Shown in pieces: positions 43,281 to 51,407 of a stretch of DNA of 64,000 nucleotides. The notes below the pieces were generated by a model, which searched no databases, was not told where the DNA came from, and was given only the letters and a program-made list of their open reading frames with translations. The DNA comes from Nocardia flavorosea. Lineage in GTDB: Bacteria > Actinomycetota > Actinomycetes > Mycobacteriales > Mycobacteriaceae. The DNA is taken from assembly GCF_015477805.1 (NCBI RefSeq), contig NZ_JADLQL010000006.1, positions 356,603-420,602 on the forward strand, in the 5' to 3' direction. The position numbers and the translations under genes are program-made. Numbering within the stretch: position 1 is the stretch's first letter; each line of letters opens with the position of its first letter.

Positions 43281-44708
43281 TCACTTCCTGGGCCGTTTCT
43301 CCCGTACTCGCACCGAAATCCGCACCGGCGACCCGTCGAACCCGAATTCTTCGCGCAACCGCCGCTCCAGGAAACGCCGGTAACCGGCCTCCAAGAACCC
43401 GGTGGTGAACAGGACGAAGGTCGGCGGCCGGGTCGTCGCCTGGGTGGCGAACAGGACCCGTGGCAGCCGGCCGCCGCGCATCGGCGGCGGGGTCGCGGCG
43501 ATCACTTCTTTCAGCCAGGTGTTCAACCGGCCGGTCGGAATCCGCTTGTCCCAGGATTCGAGCGCGGTTTCCATGGCCGGAACCAGTTTCTGCACTGCCC
43601 GCCCGGTATGCGCGGAAATGTTCACCCGCTGCGCCCACGGCACGCGGTTCAGGTCACGGTCGATCTCCCGGTCGAGTTGCAGGCGGCGATCTTCGTCCAC
43701 CAGATCCCATTTGTTGAACGCCAGTACCAGCGCACGCCCGGAATCGGCGACCAGGCTGATCACCCGCAGATCCTGTTCGGTGATCGGCTGGGCGGCATCG
43801 ATCAGCATGATCGCGACCTCGGACGCCTCCAGCGCCGATTTGGTGCGCAGCGACGCATAGAACTCGGTTCCGCTGGCGTTGGCGACCTTGCGGCGCAGTC
43901 CGGCGGTATCGACGAACCGCCACACCTTGCCGCCCAGTTCCACCAGCGAGTCCACCGGGTCGACGGTGGTGCCGGCGATATCGTGCACCACCGACCGTTC
44001 GTCGCCGGCGAGCTTGTTCAACAGGCTGGATTTGCCGACATTCGGTTTTCCGACCAGCGCCACCCGGCGCGGCCCACCGGTACCTGCGGCACCCTCACGC
44101 GGGGTCTCGGGCAGGACCTCGAGCACATCGTCGAGCAGATCGCCGGTGCCGCGGCCGTGTGCCGCCGACACCATCCGCGGTTCGCCCAGTCCCAGCGACC
44201 ACAGTGCGGCCGCATCGGCTTCGATCCGCTGATCGTCGACCTTGTTCGCGACCAGGATCACCGGGGTCTTCGCCCGCCGCAGCACCTTCACCGCGGCCTC
44301 GTCGGTGGCGGTGGCGCCGACCACGGCGTCCACCACGAGCAGGATCGCGTCGGCGGTGTTCATCGCGAGTTCGGCCTGCCGGGCCACCGACTGCTGTAAC
44401 CCTTTGGCGTCCGGTTCCCAGCCGCCCGTGTCCTGCACCCAGAACCGGCGGCCCGCCCAGCTCGCCTCGTAGGAGACGCGGTCGCGGGTCACCCCGGGCA
44501 CGTCCTCGACCACTGCTTCGCGACGTCCCAGGATCCGGTTGACCAGCGTCGACTTCCCGACATTCGGGCGGCCGACCACGGCCAGGGTTGGCATAGGCGC
44601 CTGGTCGGCGGCCTCCGGATCGCCGGCCAGGTCGGTGATCTCCCAGTCGGTTTCGTCGTTCCACACGCCGTCACCGGCGAGTACGTCGCTCATCGTCTCC
44701 CCGCTCAT
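43281..44708 (-). CDS. der: Ribosome biogenesis GTPase Der (EngA)
   Basis: A 475-residue double GTPase. Domain 1 has GRPNVGKSTL, DTGGW and NKVD; domain 2 has GKPNVGKSSL, DTAGL and NKWD; a KH-like C-terminal domain follows. The two tandem G-domains are unique to Der, which acts in 50S subunit maturation. The N-terminus carries about 40 extra acidic residues. The start overlaps the cmk stop by 4 nt; a second ATG lies 15 nt inside. Orthologue of Rv1713. Confidence 0.97.
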   Translation of the reverse strand: MSGETMSDVLAGDGVWNDETDWEITDLAGDPEAADQAPMPTLAVVGRPNVGKSTLVNRILGRREAVVEDVPGVTRDRVSYEASWAGRRFWVQDTGGWEPDAKGLQQSVARQAELAMNTADAILLVVDAVVGATATDEAAVKVLRRAKTPVILVANKVDDQRIEADAAALWSLGLGEPRMVSAAHGRGTGDLLDDVLEVLPETPREGAAGTGGPRRVALVGKPNVGKSSLLNKLAGDERSVVHDIAGTTVDPVDSLVELGGKVWRFVDTAGLRRKVANASGTEFYASLRTKSALEASEVAIMLIDAAQPITEQDLRVISLVADSGRALVLAFNKWDLVDEDRRLQLDREIDRDLNRVPWAQRVNISAHTGRAVQKLVPAMETALESWDKRIPTGRLNTWLKEVIAATPPPMRGGRLPRVLFATQATTRPPTFVLFTTGFLEAGYRRFLERRLREEFGFDGSPVRISVRVREKRPRK

Positions 44709-45487
44709 CCGGCCGCGCCCCGGCGGCGTAGTGCCGACCGCTCGTGCGACCGGTCCAGCTGCCGGGCGACTTCCCGGTACAGCTCGTCGATCGTTTCGTC
44801 CATGGTCAGCTCGCTGGTGTCGACCTGCACCGCATCCTCGGCACGTCGCAAGGGCGACACCGCACGAGTCGAGTCGAGGCGGTCGCGACGTTCGACGTCG
44901 GCGAGTACTCCGGCGTAGTCGTCTCCGCGGCCCTCGGCGATGTTCTGCAGATTACGTCGATGCGCCCGGGCCGACGCGGAGGCGGTGAGGTAGATCTTGG
45001 CGTCGGCGTCGGGCAGCACGGTGGTGCCGATATCCCGGCCTTCGACCACGATGCGCCCGGCGCTCACCGCGATCTCGCGCTGCAACGCCACCAGTTGTTC
45101 GCGGACTTCCGGCACGGCCGACACCGCCGATACCGCGGCAGTGACCTCAGGTCCGCGGATCTGCGCGCGCACATCGTCACCGCCGAGTTCGATCAGTTCC
45201 CGCTCGGGGTCGGTGCCGATCCGCAACGGCATATCGGCAACAACCTCGATCACGGCGGCGGAATCGGCCGGGTCGACCCCGGCACGCAGCACCTGCAGGG
45301 TCGCGACCCGGTACATGGCCCCGGTATCGAGGTAACGCGCCGAAAGCCGGGTCGCCAGCCGCCGCGAGACGCTGGACTTACCGGTGCCCGAAGGCCCGTC
45401 CATAGCCACGACCAGCGACCGGTCACCGGCCGGATCCGTGACGACCCCGACCGGAGCTTGCACACCGAACACCTCGGCCCCGTTCAC
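44705..45487 (-). CDS. cmk: Cytidylate kinase
   Basis: A 260-residue nucleoside monophosphate kinase. The P-loop is GPSGTGKSS at about residue 31, with YLDTGAMYR for nucleotide binding and VVEGRDIGTTV in the core, typical of bacterial CMP kinase. It phosphorylates CMP and dCMP. It starts at GTG 45487, overlapping rluB by 4 nt, and is coupled to der. Orthologue of Rv1712. Confidence 0.96.
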   Translation of the reverse strand: MNGAEVFGVQAPVGVVTDPAGDRSLVVAMDGPSGTGKSSVSRRLATRLSARYLDTGAMYRVATLQVLRAGVDPADSAAVIEVVADMPLRIGTDPERELIELGGDDVRAQIRGPEVTAAVSAVSAVPEVREQLVALQREIAVSAGRIVVEGRDIGTTVLPDADAKIYLTASASARAHRRNLQNIAEGRGDDYAGVLADVERRDRLDSTRAVSPLRRAEDAVQVDTSELTMDETIDELYREVARQLDRSHERSALRRRGAAG

Positions 45488-46881
45488 AATGACACCGCCT
45501 CGTAGAGTTTGCCGATTTCGTCCCGGCCCAGTACCCGCAGGGTGCCCGGCCGCTGATCGGCCAGTACCACCGGGCCGATATGCGTGCGGACCAGCCGGGT
45601 CACCGGGTGACCGACCGCGTCCAGCAACCGTCGCACGATATGTTTGCGCCCCTCGTGCAACACCACCTTCACCAGGGATCGTCCCGCGTCGACCTCCAAG
45701 ACCTGGAATTTGTCGACAGCGGCGGGGCCGTCCTCGAGTTCCACGCCGTCGCGCAGGATCTTGCCGACGGAGCGGTGCACCTCGCCCTGCACGGTCGCGA
45801 GGTAGGTCTTGGACACCTGGAATGAGGGATGCATCAGCCGATGGGCGAGGTCACCGTCGTTGGTGAGCAGCAGCAGCCCCTCGGTATCGGCGTCGAGCCG
45901 GCCGACGTGGAACAGCCGCTGCCCGGCGGCGACCCGCTCGGCGACGATATCGCCCACGCACGGGCGGCCCAGATCGTCGGACATGGTGGACTGCCAGCCC
46001 TTGGGTTTGTTCAGCGCCAGATGCACCAGTTCCTCGCGCACGACCACCCGGATACCGTCCACCCGCACCACGGCGTTCTCGGGGTCGATACGCAGTCCCT
46101 GTTCACGCACGATGATGCCGTCCACCTCGACCCGTCCCTGGTCGATCATCTCCTCGGCCGCGCGCCGGGAGGCGACACCTGCCTTGGCCAGCACCTTCTG
46201 CAGGCGTTCGCCCTCACCCCAGGGCATCTTCTCGTGGCCGGGCTCCTCCGGTTCCACATGTTGATGACGGGCGGGTTTGGCGTTGTTCAGCTGCGGTGTG
46301 CCACCGGACCGCGCGGCCGGTGCCTTGCGGGACGGGGCCCCGCTTCCGGTACGGGCACCGGTCCGCGCGGCGCCGGCCGGTCCGCTACGTCCGGTGGACG
46401 GCCCGCCGCGTCCTGCGGCAGTGGAACCACTCCGCCCGGCGCCGGAGGGACCGCTACGCCCGGTAGCCGTGCCACGTCCCGCCGCGGCAGCGCCGCCACG
46501 CCCGGCCGGGGCCGATCCGCCACGCTCCATCCCGGCCGAGCCGGTACGAGCGGATCCGCCGGCACCGCGACGTCCTCCGGTACCGCCGGCGCCGGCGGGA
46601 ACGAAACCACCCCGCCCGGCACCGCGGCGTCCCGGCGGCGTGTCCGGGCCTCCGGCACGCCCGGTGCGTACCTGGTCACTGCGTGCGCCGCGTTCGGTGC
46701 TGCGGGTTCCGCCACCGCGACCGGTCCGGGCGGCCTCACCACCACGGCCGTTGCGGGGGACCTCACCGCGGCGGGCCTCCCCCGTCCCGCGGGGTGCGCC
46801 GCGTCCGCGACCGCCCCGGGGGGGCTGGTCGCCGCGTTGTCTACGATCCGGTGTGCCATCTCGGCGAGCGGGTGTATTCAC
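45484..46881 (-). CDS. rluB: Pseudouridine synthase RluB/RsuA family with long RG-rich N-terminus
   Basis: A 465-residue protein in two parts. Residues 1 to about 215 are a low-complexity Arg/Gly/Pro/Ala/Thr tract with many RGG-like units, probably disordered and RNA-binding. The rest is standard: an S4 domain (LQKVLAKAGVASRRAAEEMI) and a catalytic domain with Asp in GRLDADTEGLLLLTNDG. It should modify 23S rRNA. The mycobacterial relative Rv1711 is about 250 residues, so the tail is an expansion. It precedes cmk with a 4-nt overlap. Confidence 0.92.
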   Translation of the reverse strand: MNTPARRDGTPDRRQRGDQPPRGGRGRGAPRGTGEARRGEVPRNGRGGEAARTGRGGGTRSTERGARSDQVRTGRAGGPDTPPGRRGAGRGGFVPAGAGGTGGRRGAGGSARTGSAGMERGGSAPAGRGGAAAAGRGTATGRSGPSGAGRSGSTAAGRGGPSTGRSGPAGAARTGARTGSGAPSRKAPAARSGGTPQLNNAKPARHQHVEPEEPGHEKMPWGEGERLQKVLAKAGVASRRAAEEMIDQGRVEVDGIIVREQGLRIDPENAVVRVDGIRVVVREELVHLALNKPKGWQSTMSDDLGRPCVGDIVAERVAAGQRLFHVGRLDADTEGLLLLTNDGDLAHRLMHPSFQVSKTYLATVQGEVHRSVGKILRDGVELEDGPAAVDKFQVLEVDAGRSLVKVVLHEGRKHIVRRLLDAVGHPVTRLVRTHIGPVVLADQRPGTLRVLGRDEIGKLYEAVSL

Positions 46882-46890
46882 GATTTCCTG

Positions 46891-47580
46891 TCAATCCTCG
46901 GCGCCGAGGTTCAGATCTTCCTCGGCGGGTTTGCGCAGTCTGGTGTAACGGGGATCCGTCTCCAGACTGTCATTGATCTCATCGATCAGGTCGACGCCCG
47001 GCAGCAGCGGCGCCAACTCCGGCAGATCACTCAGCGACGCCAGTCCGATACGTTCCAGGAACAGCTCGGTGGTGCCGTAGAGCGTGCCGTTCGTTTCCGG
47101 GTCGGTGCCCGCCTCGGTGATCAGCCCCCTGGCCAGCAGGGTGCGCATCACACCGTCGACGTTGACACCGCGCACCGCGCTGACCCGGGCCCGGGTCACC
47201 GGCTGCCGGTATGCCACCACCGCCAGCGTCTCCAGTGCCGCCCGGGTCAACTTCGACCGGGCGCCGTCGAGCAACATACGCTCCACATACGGTGCGTACT
47301 CGCTGCGAGTATAGAAGCGCCACCCGTCCCCGGCGAAACGCAGATCGATGCCGCTGCGCTGCGCGGCCAGCTCCGCCGACATCTCCCGCAGTGCCTGTTC
47401 GACCCGGCGCGCGGGCTCGTCGAGCGCAGTGGCCAGCTGCTCTACCGGCGCGGGAGTGTCCACCACGAGCAGGATCGCCTCGAGCGCCGCCCGGAATTCG
47501 GCCTCGTCCATCGACTCGGACGCGAATTCGGTCACACCCTCGCCGTGCTGCGCTGCGGCCCTCCGGTCCACATCGCTCAT
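46891..47580 (-). CDS. scpB: Segregation and condensation protein B
   Basis: A 229-residue kleisin-associated protein with two winged-helix domains. Recognisable blocks are ALEAILLVVDTP, LETLAVVAYRQPVTRARV and GLITEAGTDPETNG. It binds ScpA to form the bacterial SMC condensin. ATG 47580 overlaps the stop of the small upstream frame by 4 nt; an in-frame start 9 nt upstream exists. Orthologue of Rv1710. Confidence 0.94.
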   Translation of the reverse strand: MSDVDRRAAAQHGEGVTEFASESMDEAEFRAALEAILLVVDTPAPVEQLATALDEPARRVEQALREMSAELAAQRSGIDLRFAGDGWRFYTRSEYAPYVERMLLDGARSKLTRAALETLAVVAYRQPVTRARVSAVRGVNVDGVMRTLLARGLITEAGTDPETNGTLYGTTELFLERIGLASLSDLPELAPLLPGVDLIDEINDSLETDPRYTRLRKPAEEDLNLGAED

Positions 47581-47762
47581 GCGCTGCACGCCGCTGATGG
47601 AAGTGCCCGCACGGCCGAGCTGTACCCCAGCCCGTGGGCCGGCGCGGACGACCGCAGGTCCGCCGGGTGCGCGTACGGCCGCCTCCCGGCCGGATTCGCC
47701 ACACAGGACCAGGGTCTGCCCTGGTCACGCTCTGCTGCCGGCTCCTTGCTCGACTCGTTCAT
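47577..47762 (-). CDS. Hypothetical 61-residue frame coupled between scpA and scpB
   Basis: The ATG overlaps the scpA stop by 4 nt and the stop overlaps the scpB ATG by 4 nt, so the frame bridges the 178-nt gap exactly. Third codon positions are about 80% G or C, near real genes here. The product (MNESSKEPAAERDQGRPW...) is rich in Ala, Pro and Arg, lacks known motifs and looks disordered. It may be a true small protein, or a translated linker whose role is to keep scpA and scpB expression coupled. Confidence 0.5.
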   Translation of the reverse strand: MNESSKEPAAERDQGRPWSCVANPAGRRPYAHPADLRSSAPAHGLGYSSAVRALPSAACSA

Positions 47763-48652
47763 CCGTAGTCCTCCTCGATGGTGACCGGCACGGCCTCCGC
47801 GTCGTCCCCGATCCAGCGGACCGCGAGCGGACCGAGCGGGTCGGGCTGGTCGAATTCGATCGACTTACCCCGATACAACTCGAGCAGCGCCAGGAACCGC
47901 GCCACGATCTGGATCGGCGCCGCGCAATCGGACACCAGGTCGGCGAATGCGGTCCAGGTCCCCGCACCGCGGGCACGCAGCAGTTCCAGCACCAGCGTCG
48001 CCTGTTCGGCAACCGATATGGCGTGCGCGTGCAGATGGTCCAAGCCCACCGTAGGCACCGGCCGCGGCCGGAACGCCGCCGCGGCGATCTCCGCGAATCC
48101 GGCCGCGTCCACCCCGAGCGTCACCTCCGGCAGCAGCCCGGCGAAGCGCTCCTCCAGACCCACGGCGCGCGGATACCGGCGCAGCGCGGCCGCCTCGAGT
48201 TCGCCGAGCAATTCGGCGACCTGTTTGAACGCCCGATACTGCAGCAACCGGGCGAACAGCAGGTCCCGCGCCTCGAGCAGTTCCAGGTCGTCGGGATCGG
48301 TCACCTCCCCCGAGGGCAGCAGCCGCGCGGCCTTCAGATCCAGCAGGGTCGCGGCGACCACCAGGAATTCGGTGGTCTGATCCAGGATCTTGTCGGTGCG
48401 CAGCGAATTCCCCGGCTGGGTCAGTCCGGCGGTGAGCGCCTTGGTGTAGGCGATGAATTCGTCGGTGACCTGATGCAGCGCCACCTCCGTCACATCGAGA
48501 CGGCGCTGCGAGATCAGCTGCAACAGCAGGTCGAACGGGCCCTCGAAATTACTCAGCCGCAGATGGAAACCGGTCTTCTCCGGCGCCGCGACCGCGGTAT
48601 CGCCGGGTTCGCCCGTACTCGACGAGACAGATCCGGGTAGTGCCGCGCTCAC
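47759..48652 (-). CDS. scpA: Segregation and condensation protein A (kleisin)
   Basis: A 297-residue kleisin. The N-terminal helix-turn-helix block is FHLRLSNFEGPFDLLLQLIS, followed by the DVTEVALHQVTDEFIAY helix that contacts SMC. The C-terminal winged helix ends FDQPDPLGPLAVRWIG. Start GTG 48652 overlaps the parA stop by 4 nt. It works with ScpB and SMC in chromosome compaction. Orthologue of Rv1709. Confidence 0.95.
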   Translation of the reverse strand: MSAALPGSVSSSTGEPGDTAVAAPEKTGFHLRLSNFEGPFDLLLQLISQRRLDVTEVALHQVTDEFIAYTKALTAGLTQPGNSLRTDKILDQTTEFLVVAATLLDLKAARLLPSGEVTDPDDLELLEARDLLFARLLQYRAFKQVAELLGELEAAALRRYPRAVGLEERFAGLLPEVTLGVDAAGFAEIAAAAFRPRPVPTVGLDHLHAHAISVAEQATLVLELLRARGAGTWTAFADLVSDCAAPIQIVARFLALLELYRGKSIEFDQPDPLGPLAVRWIGDDAEAVPVTIEEDYG

Positions 48653-49587
48653 CGCCCCGACCGGTGGATGACTTCCCGTGCCATCGCCCGATACGCTTCG
48701 GCACCACTGGATTTCGGCGCCCACGTGGTGATCGGCTCACCGGCGACGCTGGCGTCCGGGAACCGCACGGTCCGCGCGATCGCGGTGTCGTACACGAGAT
48801 CCCCGAACACCTCCACCACACGCGCCATCACCTGCCGGGAATGCAACAGCCGGGCGTCGAACATGGTGACCACGATGCCGTAGAGGCTCAGCCGCGGGTT
48901 CAGCCGGTCCCGCACCTTCTCCACCGTATCGTTGAGCAACGCCAGGCCGCGCAGCGAAAAGTACTCGCATTCCATCGGAATGATCACGCCGTCCGAACAC
49001 GCCAGCGCGTTCACCGTGAGCAGGCCCAGCGACGGCTGGCAGTCGATGAGGATGTAGTCGTAGCGATCCCGGATCGGTTCCAGAGCCCGCCCAAGCGACT
49101 GCTCCCGGCCGACCTCGTTCACCAACTGGATCTCCGCCGCGGACAGATCGATATTGCTCGGCAGCAGATCCAGGTTCTCGACCTTTGTCTGCATGAGCAC
49201 ATCGTCGGCCGCGACCGGCGCCCCGATCAGCAGGTTGTGCACAGTCAGATCCAGATCGTGGTGCGCCACACCCAGCCCCGCCGACAGCGCACCCTGCGGG
49301 TCGAGATCCACCAGCAGCACCCGCCGGCCGTATTCGGCCAGCGCGGCACCCAGGTTGATGGTCGAGGTGGTCTTGCCGACCCCGCCCTTCTGATTACACA
49401 TCGCCACGATCAACGCGTTGCCCTGATGCGACGGTTCGGGCGGATCCGGGACCGGGCGTAGCGGCCGGCCCGTCGGACCGAGTTCGGCGTCGGCAGGGAC
49501 GGGTTCGGGGCCGGCGCCCCACACGGATGTGGCGCGCTCGTCGTTCTCGGCGCCCTTCGGCGGTTCCGCCGTTCCGGCTGTCGTCAC
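48649..49587 (-). CDS. ParA/Soj-family ATPase
   Basis: A 312-residue P-loop ATPase. The deviant Walker A is NQKGGVGKTTS at about residue 65, with VLLVDLDPQG and the switch region DYILIDCQPSLG. About 55 extra disordered residues precede the core. It sits beside scpAB as Rv1708 does and is not the origin-proximal parAB copy, since no parB follows. A role in positioning chromosomes or a protein complex is likely. Confidence 0.92.
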   Translation of the reverse strand: MTTAGTAEPPKGAENDERATSVWGAGPEPVPADAELGPTGRPLRPVPDPPEPSHQGNALIVAMCNQKGGVGKTTSTINLGAALAEYGRRVLLVDLDPQGALSAGLGVAHHDLDLTVHNLLIGAPVAADDVLMQTKVENLDLLPSNIDLSAAEIQLVNEVGREQSLGRALEPIRDRYDYILIDCQPSLGLLTVNALACSDGVIIPMECEYFSLRGLALLNDTVEKVRDRLNPRLSLYGIVVTMFDARLLHSRQVMARVVEVFGDLVYDTAIARTVRFPDASVAGEPITTWAPKSSGAEAYRAMAREVIHRSGR

Positions 49588-49748
49588 GATCCGCTGCTCC
49601 TTATACGTTCCTGCCCGTCACCTCGTAGAGCGTAACGAGGCCGATCAAGGGACGGTCTCGCTTTCGCCACGGTCCGGCTCCTCCTAGACGCTACCCGTTG
49701 ACAGCACTCCGGTGCCCAGTGTGCCAACCGGCGTGTTCGGTAATATCG

Positions 49749-49765
49749 GCGCGCCTTCGGCGCGC
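49749..49765 (-). terminator. Short hairpin downstream of xerD
   Basis: A 7-bp GC stem (GCGCGCC with GGCGCGC) with a 3-nt loop, 24 nt past the xerD stop, followed on the minus strand by AT-rich sequence. It could separate the pyrG-xerD unit from the parA-der unit. Confidence 0.45.
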
Positions 49766-49789
49766 GGGGTTCGGGCGTGATGCAGCAGC

Positions 49790-50737
49790 TCACCGTGCCC
49801 GGGGGTGGGCGGTGGCCCAGACTTCACGCAGGGTGCCCACGGTGACCATTGTGTAGATCTGGGTGGTGGTGACCGAGGCGTGCCCCAGTAGTTCCTGCAC
49901 CACCCGCACATCGGCGCCACCGTCGAGCAGATGGGTGGCGAACGAATGCCGCAGGGTGTGCGGCGACACCGTGGCCGTGATCCCGGCATTTTCCGCGGCA
50001 CGCTGCAACACCTGCCAGGCGCTCTGCCGGGACAGTCGCCCGCCGCGGACATTGAGGAACAATGCGGCCGCGGAACCGGAGGCACGAACCCCGGCGCGAG
50101 CGTTCGAGGCGAGCGCCGGCCGCCCACGCACCAGGTAGGCGTCCACGGCTGCCAGGGCGGGGCGGCCGACGGGGACGATCCGCTGTTTACCGCCCTTTCC
50201 CCGCAGTACCACAGCGCGGCCCGCGAGGTCGAGATCATCGAGGTCGAGGCCGACGGTTTCCGAGATCCGCGCACCGGTCGAATACAGCAGTTCCAGCAGT
50301 GCGCGGTCGCGGAGCCCACGAGCACCCGCAGTCCCGCCGGATCCCGTATCCGCTCCCACCGATTCCAGCAGCCGCAGCACCTGGTCCACCGGCAGTGCCT
50401 TGGGCAGCCGCTGTCCCACCATCGGCGGCTTCACCGCATGTGCGACATCGGCGCTGATCAAACCTTCGGCGGCAGCGAACCGATGCAGCCCGCGGACCGC
50501 GATCAGCGCCCGCGCGACCGATCCCGGCGCCAGCGGCGGATGCCGGTCGTCACCTGTGCGCAGGGCGATCCCGAATTCCCCGATATCGGTTTCGCGAACC
50601 GATTCGAGGCCGTCGATTCCCCGGTCCTTCAGGTATTCGCGGTACCGCCCGAGGTCGCGCCGATACGCCGACAGGGTGCTGCGGGCGGCACCCCGCTCCA
50701 CCGCGAGATGGTCCAGGTAGATATCGGCCTCGCGCAC
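49790..50737 (-). CDS. xerD: Tyrosine recombinase XerD
   Basis: A 315-residue tyrosine recombinase. The SAM-like N-terminal domain spans about 1-90. The catalytic residues are Arg in TGARISE, His-x2-Arg in HTLRHSFATHLL, His in LGHASVTTTQ and Tyr in QIYTMV. It resolves chromosome dimers at dif with XerC. GTG 50737 is used, with GGGCGGG 8 nt upstream. Orthologue of Rv1701; no att site or island boundary is seen nearby. Confidence 0.95.
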   Translation of the reverse strand: MREADIYLDHLAVERGAARSTLSAYRRDLGRYREYLKDRGIDGLESVRETDIGEFGIALRTGDDRHPPLAPGSVARALIAVRGLHRFAAAEGLISADVAHAVKPPMVGQRLPKALPVDQVLRLLESVGADTGSGGTAGARGLRDRALLELLYSTGARISETVGLDLDDLDLAGRAVVLRGKGGKQRIVPVGRPALAAVDAYLVRGRPALASNARAGVRASGSAAALFLNVRGGRLSRQSAWQVLQRAAENAGITATVSPHTLRHSFATHLLDGGADVRVVQELLGHASVTTTQIYTMVTVGTLREVWATAHPRAR

Positions 50738-50750
50738 CGCATACCCGCCC

Positions 50751-51407
50751 TCAGTCCGTGTTCCGTTGCGCCGCTTGGCGCCGTAACAGTGCGTTCGGTA
50801 GCCCGGGCCACGGTGCGTCGGCCGGGCGCAGCGGCAGGTTCGCGGCGTCGGCGGCGCTGAGCGCGAGCAGTCCGGCGACTGCGGTCGCATTCACGATCTC
50901 GCCCGCCAGGGCCGCGTGCACTGCCGCCTCGAGCGGCATCCGCACGAGTTCCAGGTCGGCTTCCTCGTGTTCGGGAGCGGGCCGGTCGGTTTCGGTCAGC
51001 CCGCGTGCCAGGTACACGCGTAACGCTTCGTCGGTGAACCCCGGCGACAACGCCACATCCACCAGCACCGACCACTTCCGCGCGGCCAGCCCGGTTTCCT
51101 CGGCCAGTTCCCGCCGCGCCGCCACGAGCGGATCCTCCCCGGCGATATCGATCAACCCGGCCGGCAGTTCGAGCAGCCGTTCCCCGAGCGGATGCCGGTA
51201 CTGGCGAATCAGCACGACCTGCCCGTCGTCGTCCACGGCGACCACCGCGACCGCGCCGTGATGCTCGACCACTTCACGCTCGACGACCCGCCCGTCGGGC
51301 ATCTCCACCTGGTCCAGCCGCAGCGCCACGATGGCCCCGTTGTAGACCAGCCGGCTGTCGACGGTGCGGAAGGAGTGGCTGCCCGGAGCCGGTTGCGCGC
51401 CGGTCAC
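50751..51407 (-). CDS. Nudix hydrolase, ADP-ribose pyrophosphatase-like
   Basis: A 218-residue Nudix protein. The box is GLIDIAGED then LVAARRELAEETGL, with the strand QVVLIRQYRHPLGERLLELPAG typical of ADPRase. It hydrolyses ADP-ribose and related nucleotide sugars. GTG 51407 overlaps the pyrG stop by 4 nt, and xerD follows after 13 nt. Orthologue of Rv1700. Confidence 0.93.
   Translation of the reverse strand: MTGAQPAPGSHSFRTVDSRLVYNGAIVALRLDQVEMPDGRVVEREVVEHHGAVAVVAVDDDGQVVLIRQYRHPLGERLLELPAGLIDIAGEDPLVAARRELAEETGLAARKWSVLVDVALSPGFTDEALRVYLARGLTETDRPAPEHEEADLELVRMPLEAAVHAALAGEIVNATAVAGLLALSAADAANLPLRPADAPWPGLPNALLRRQAAQRNTD

Noticed and set aside
49790..50737. xerD as the integrase of a mobile island
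   Set aside because: It has conserved synteny with pyrG and nudix genes and no flanking tRNA, att repeat or phage genes.
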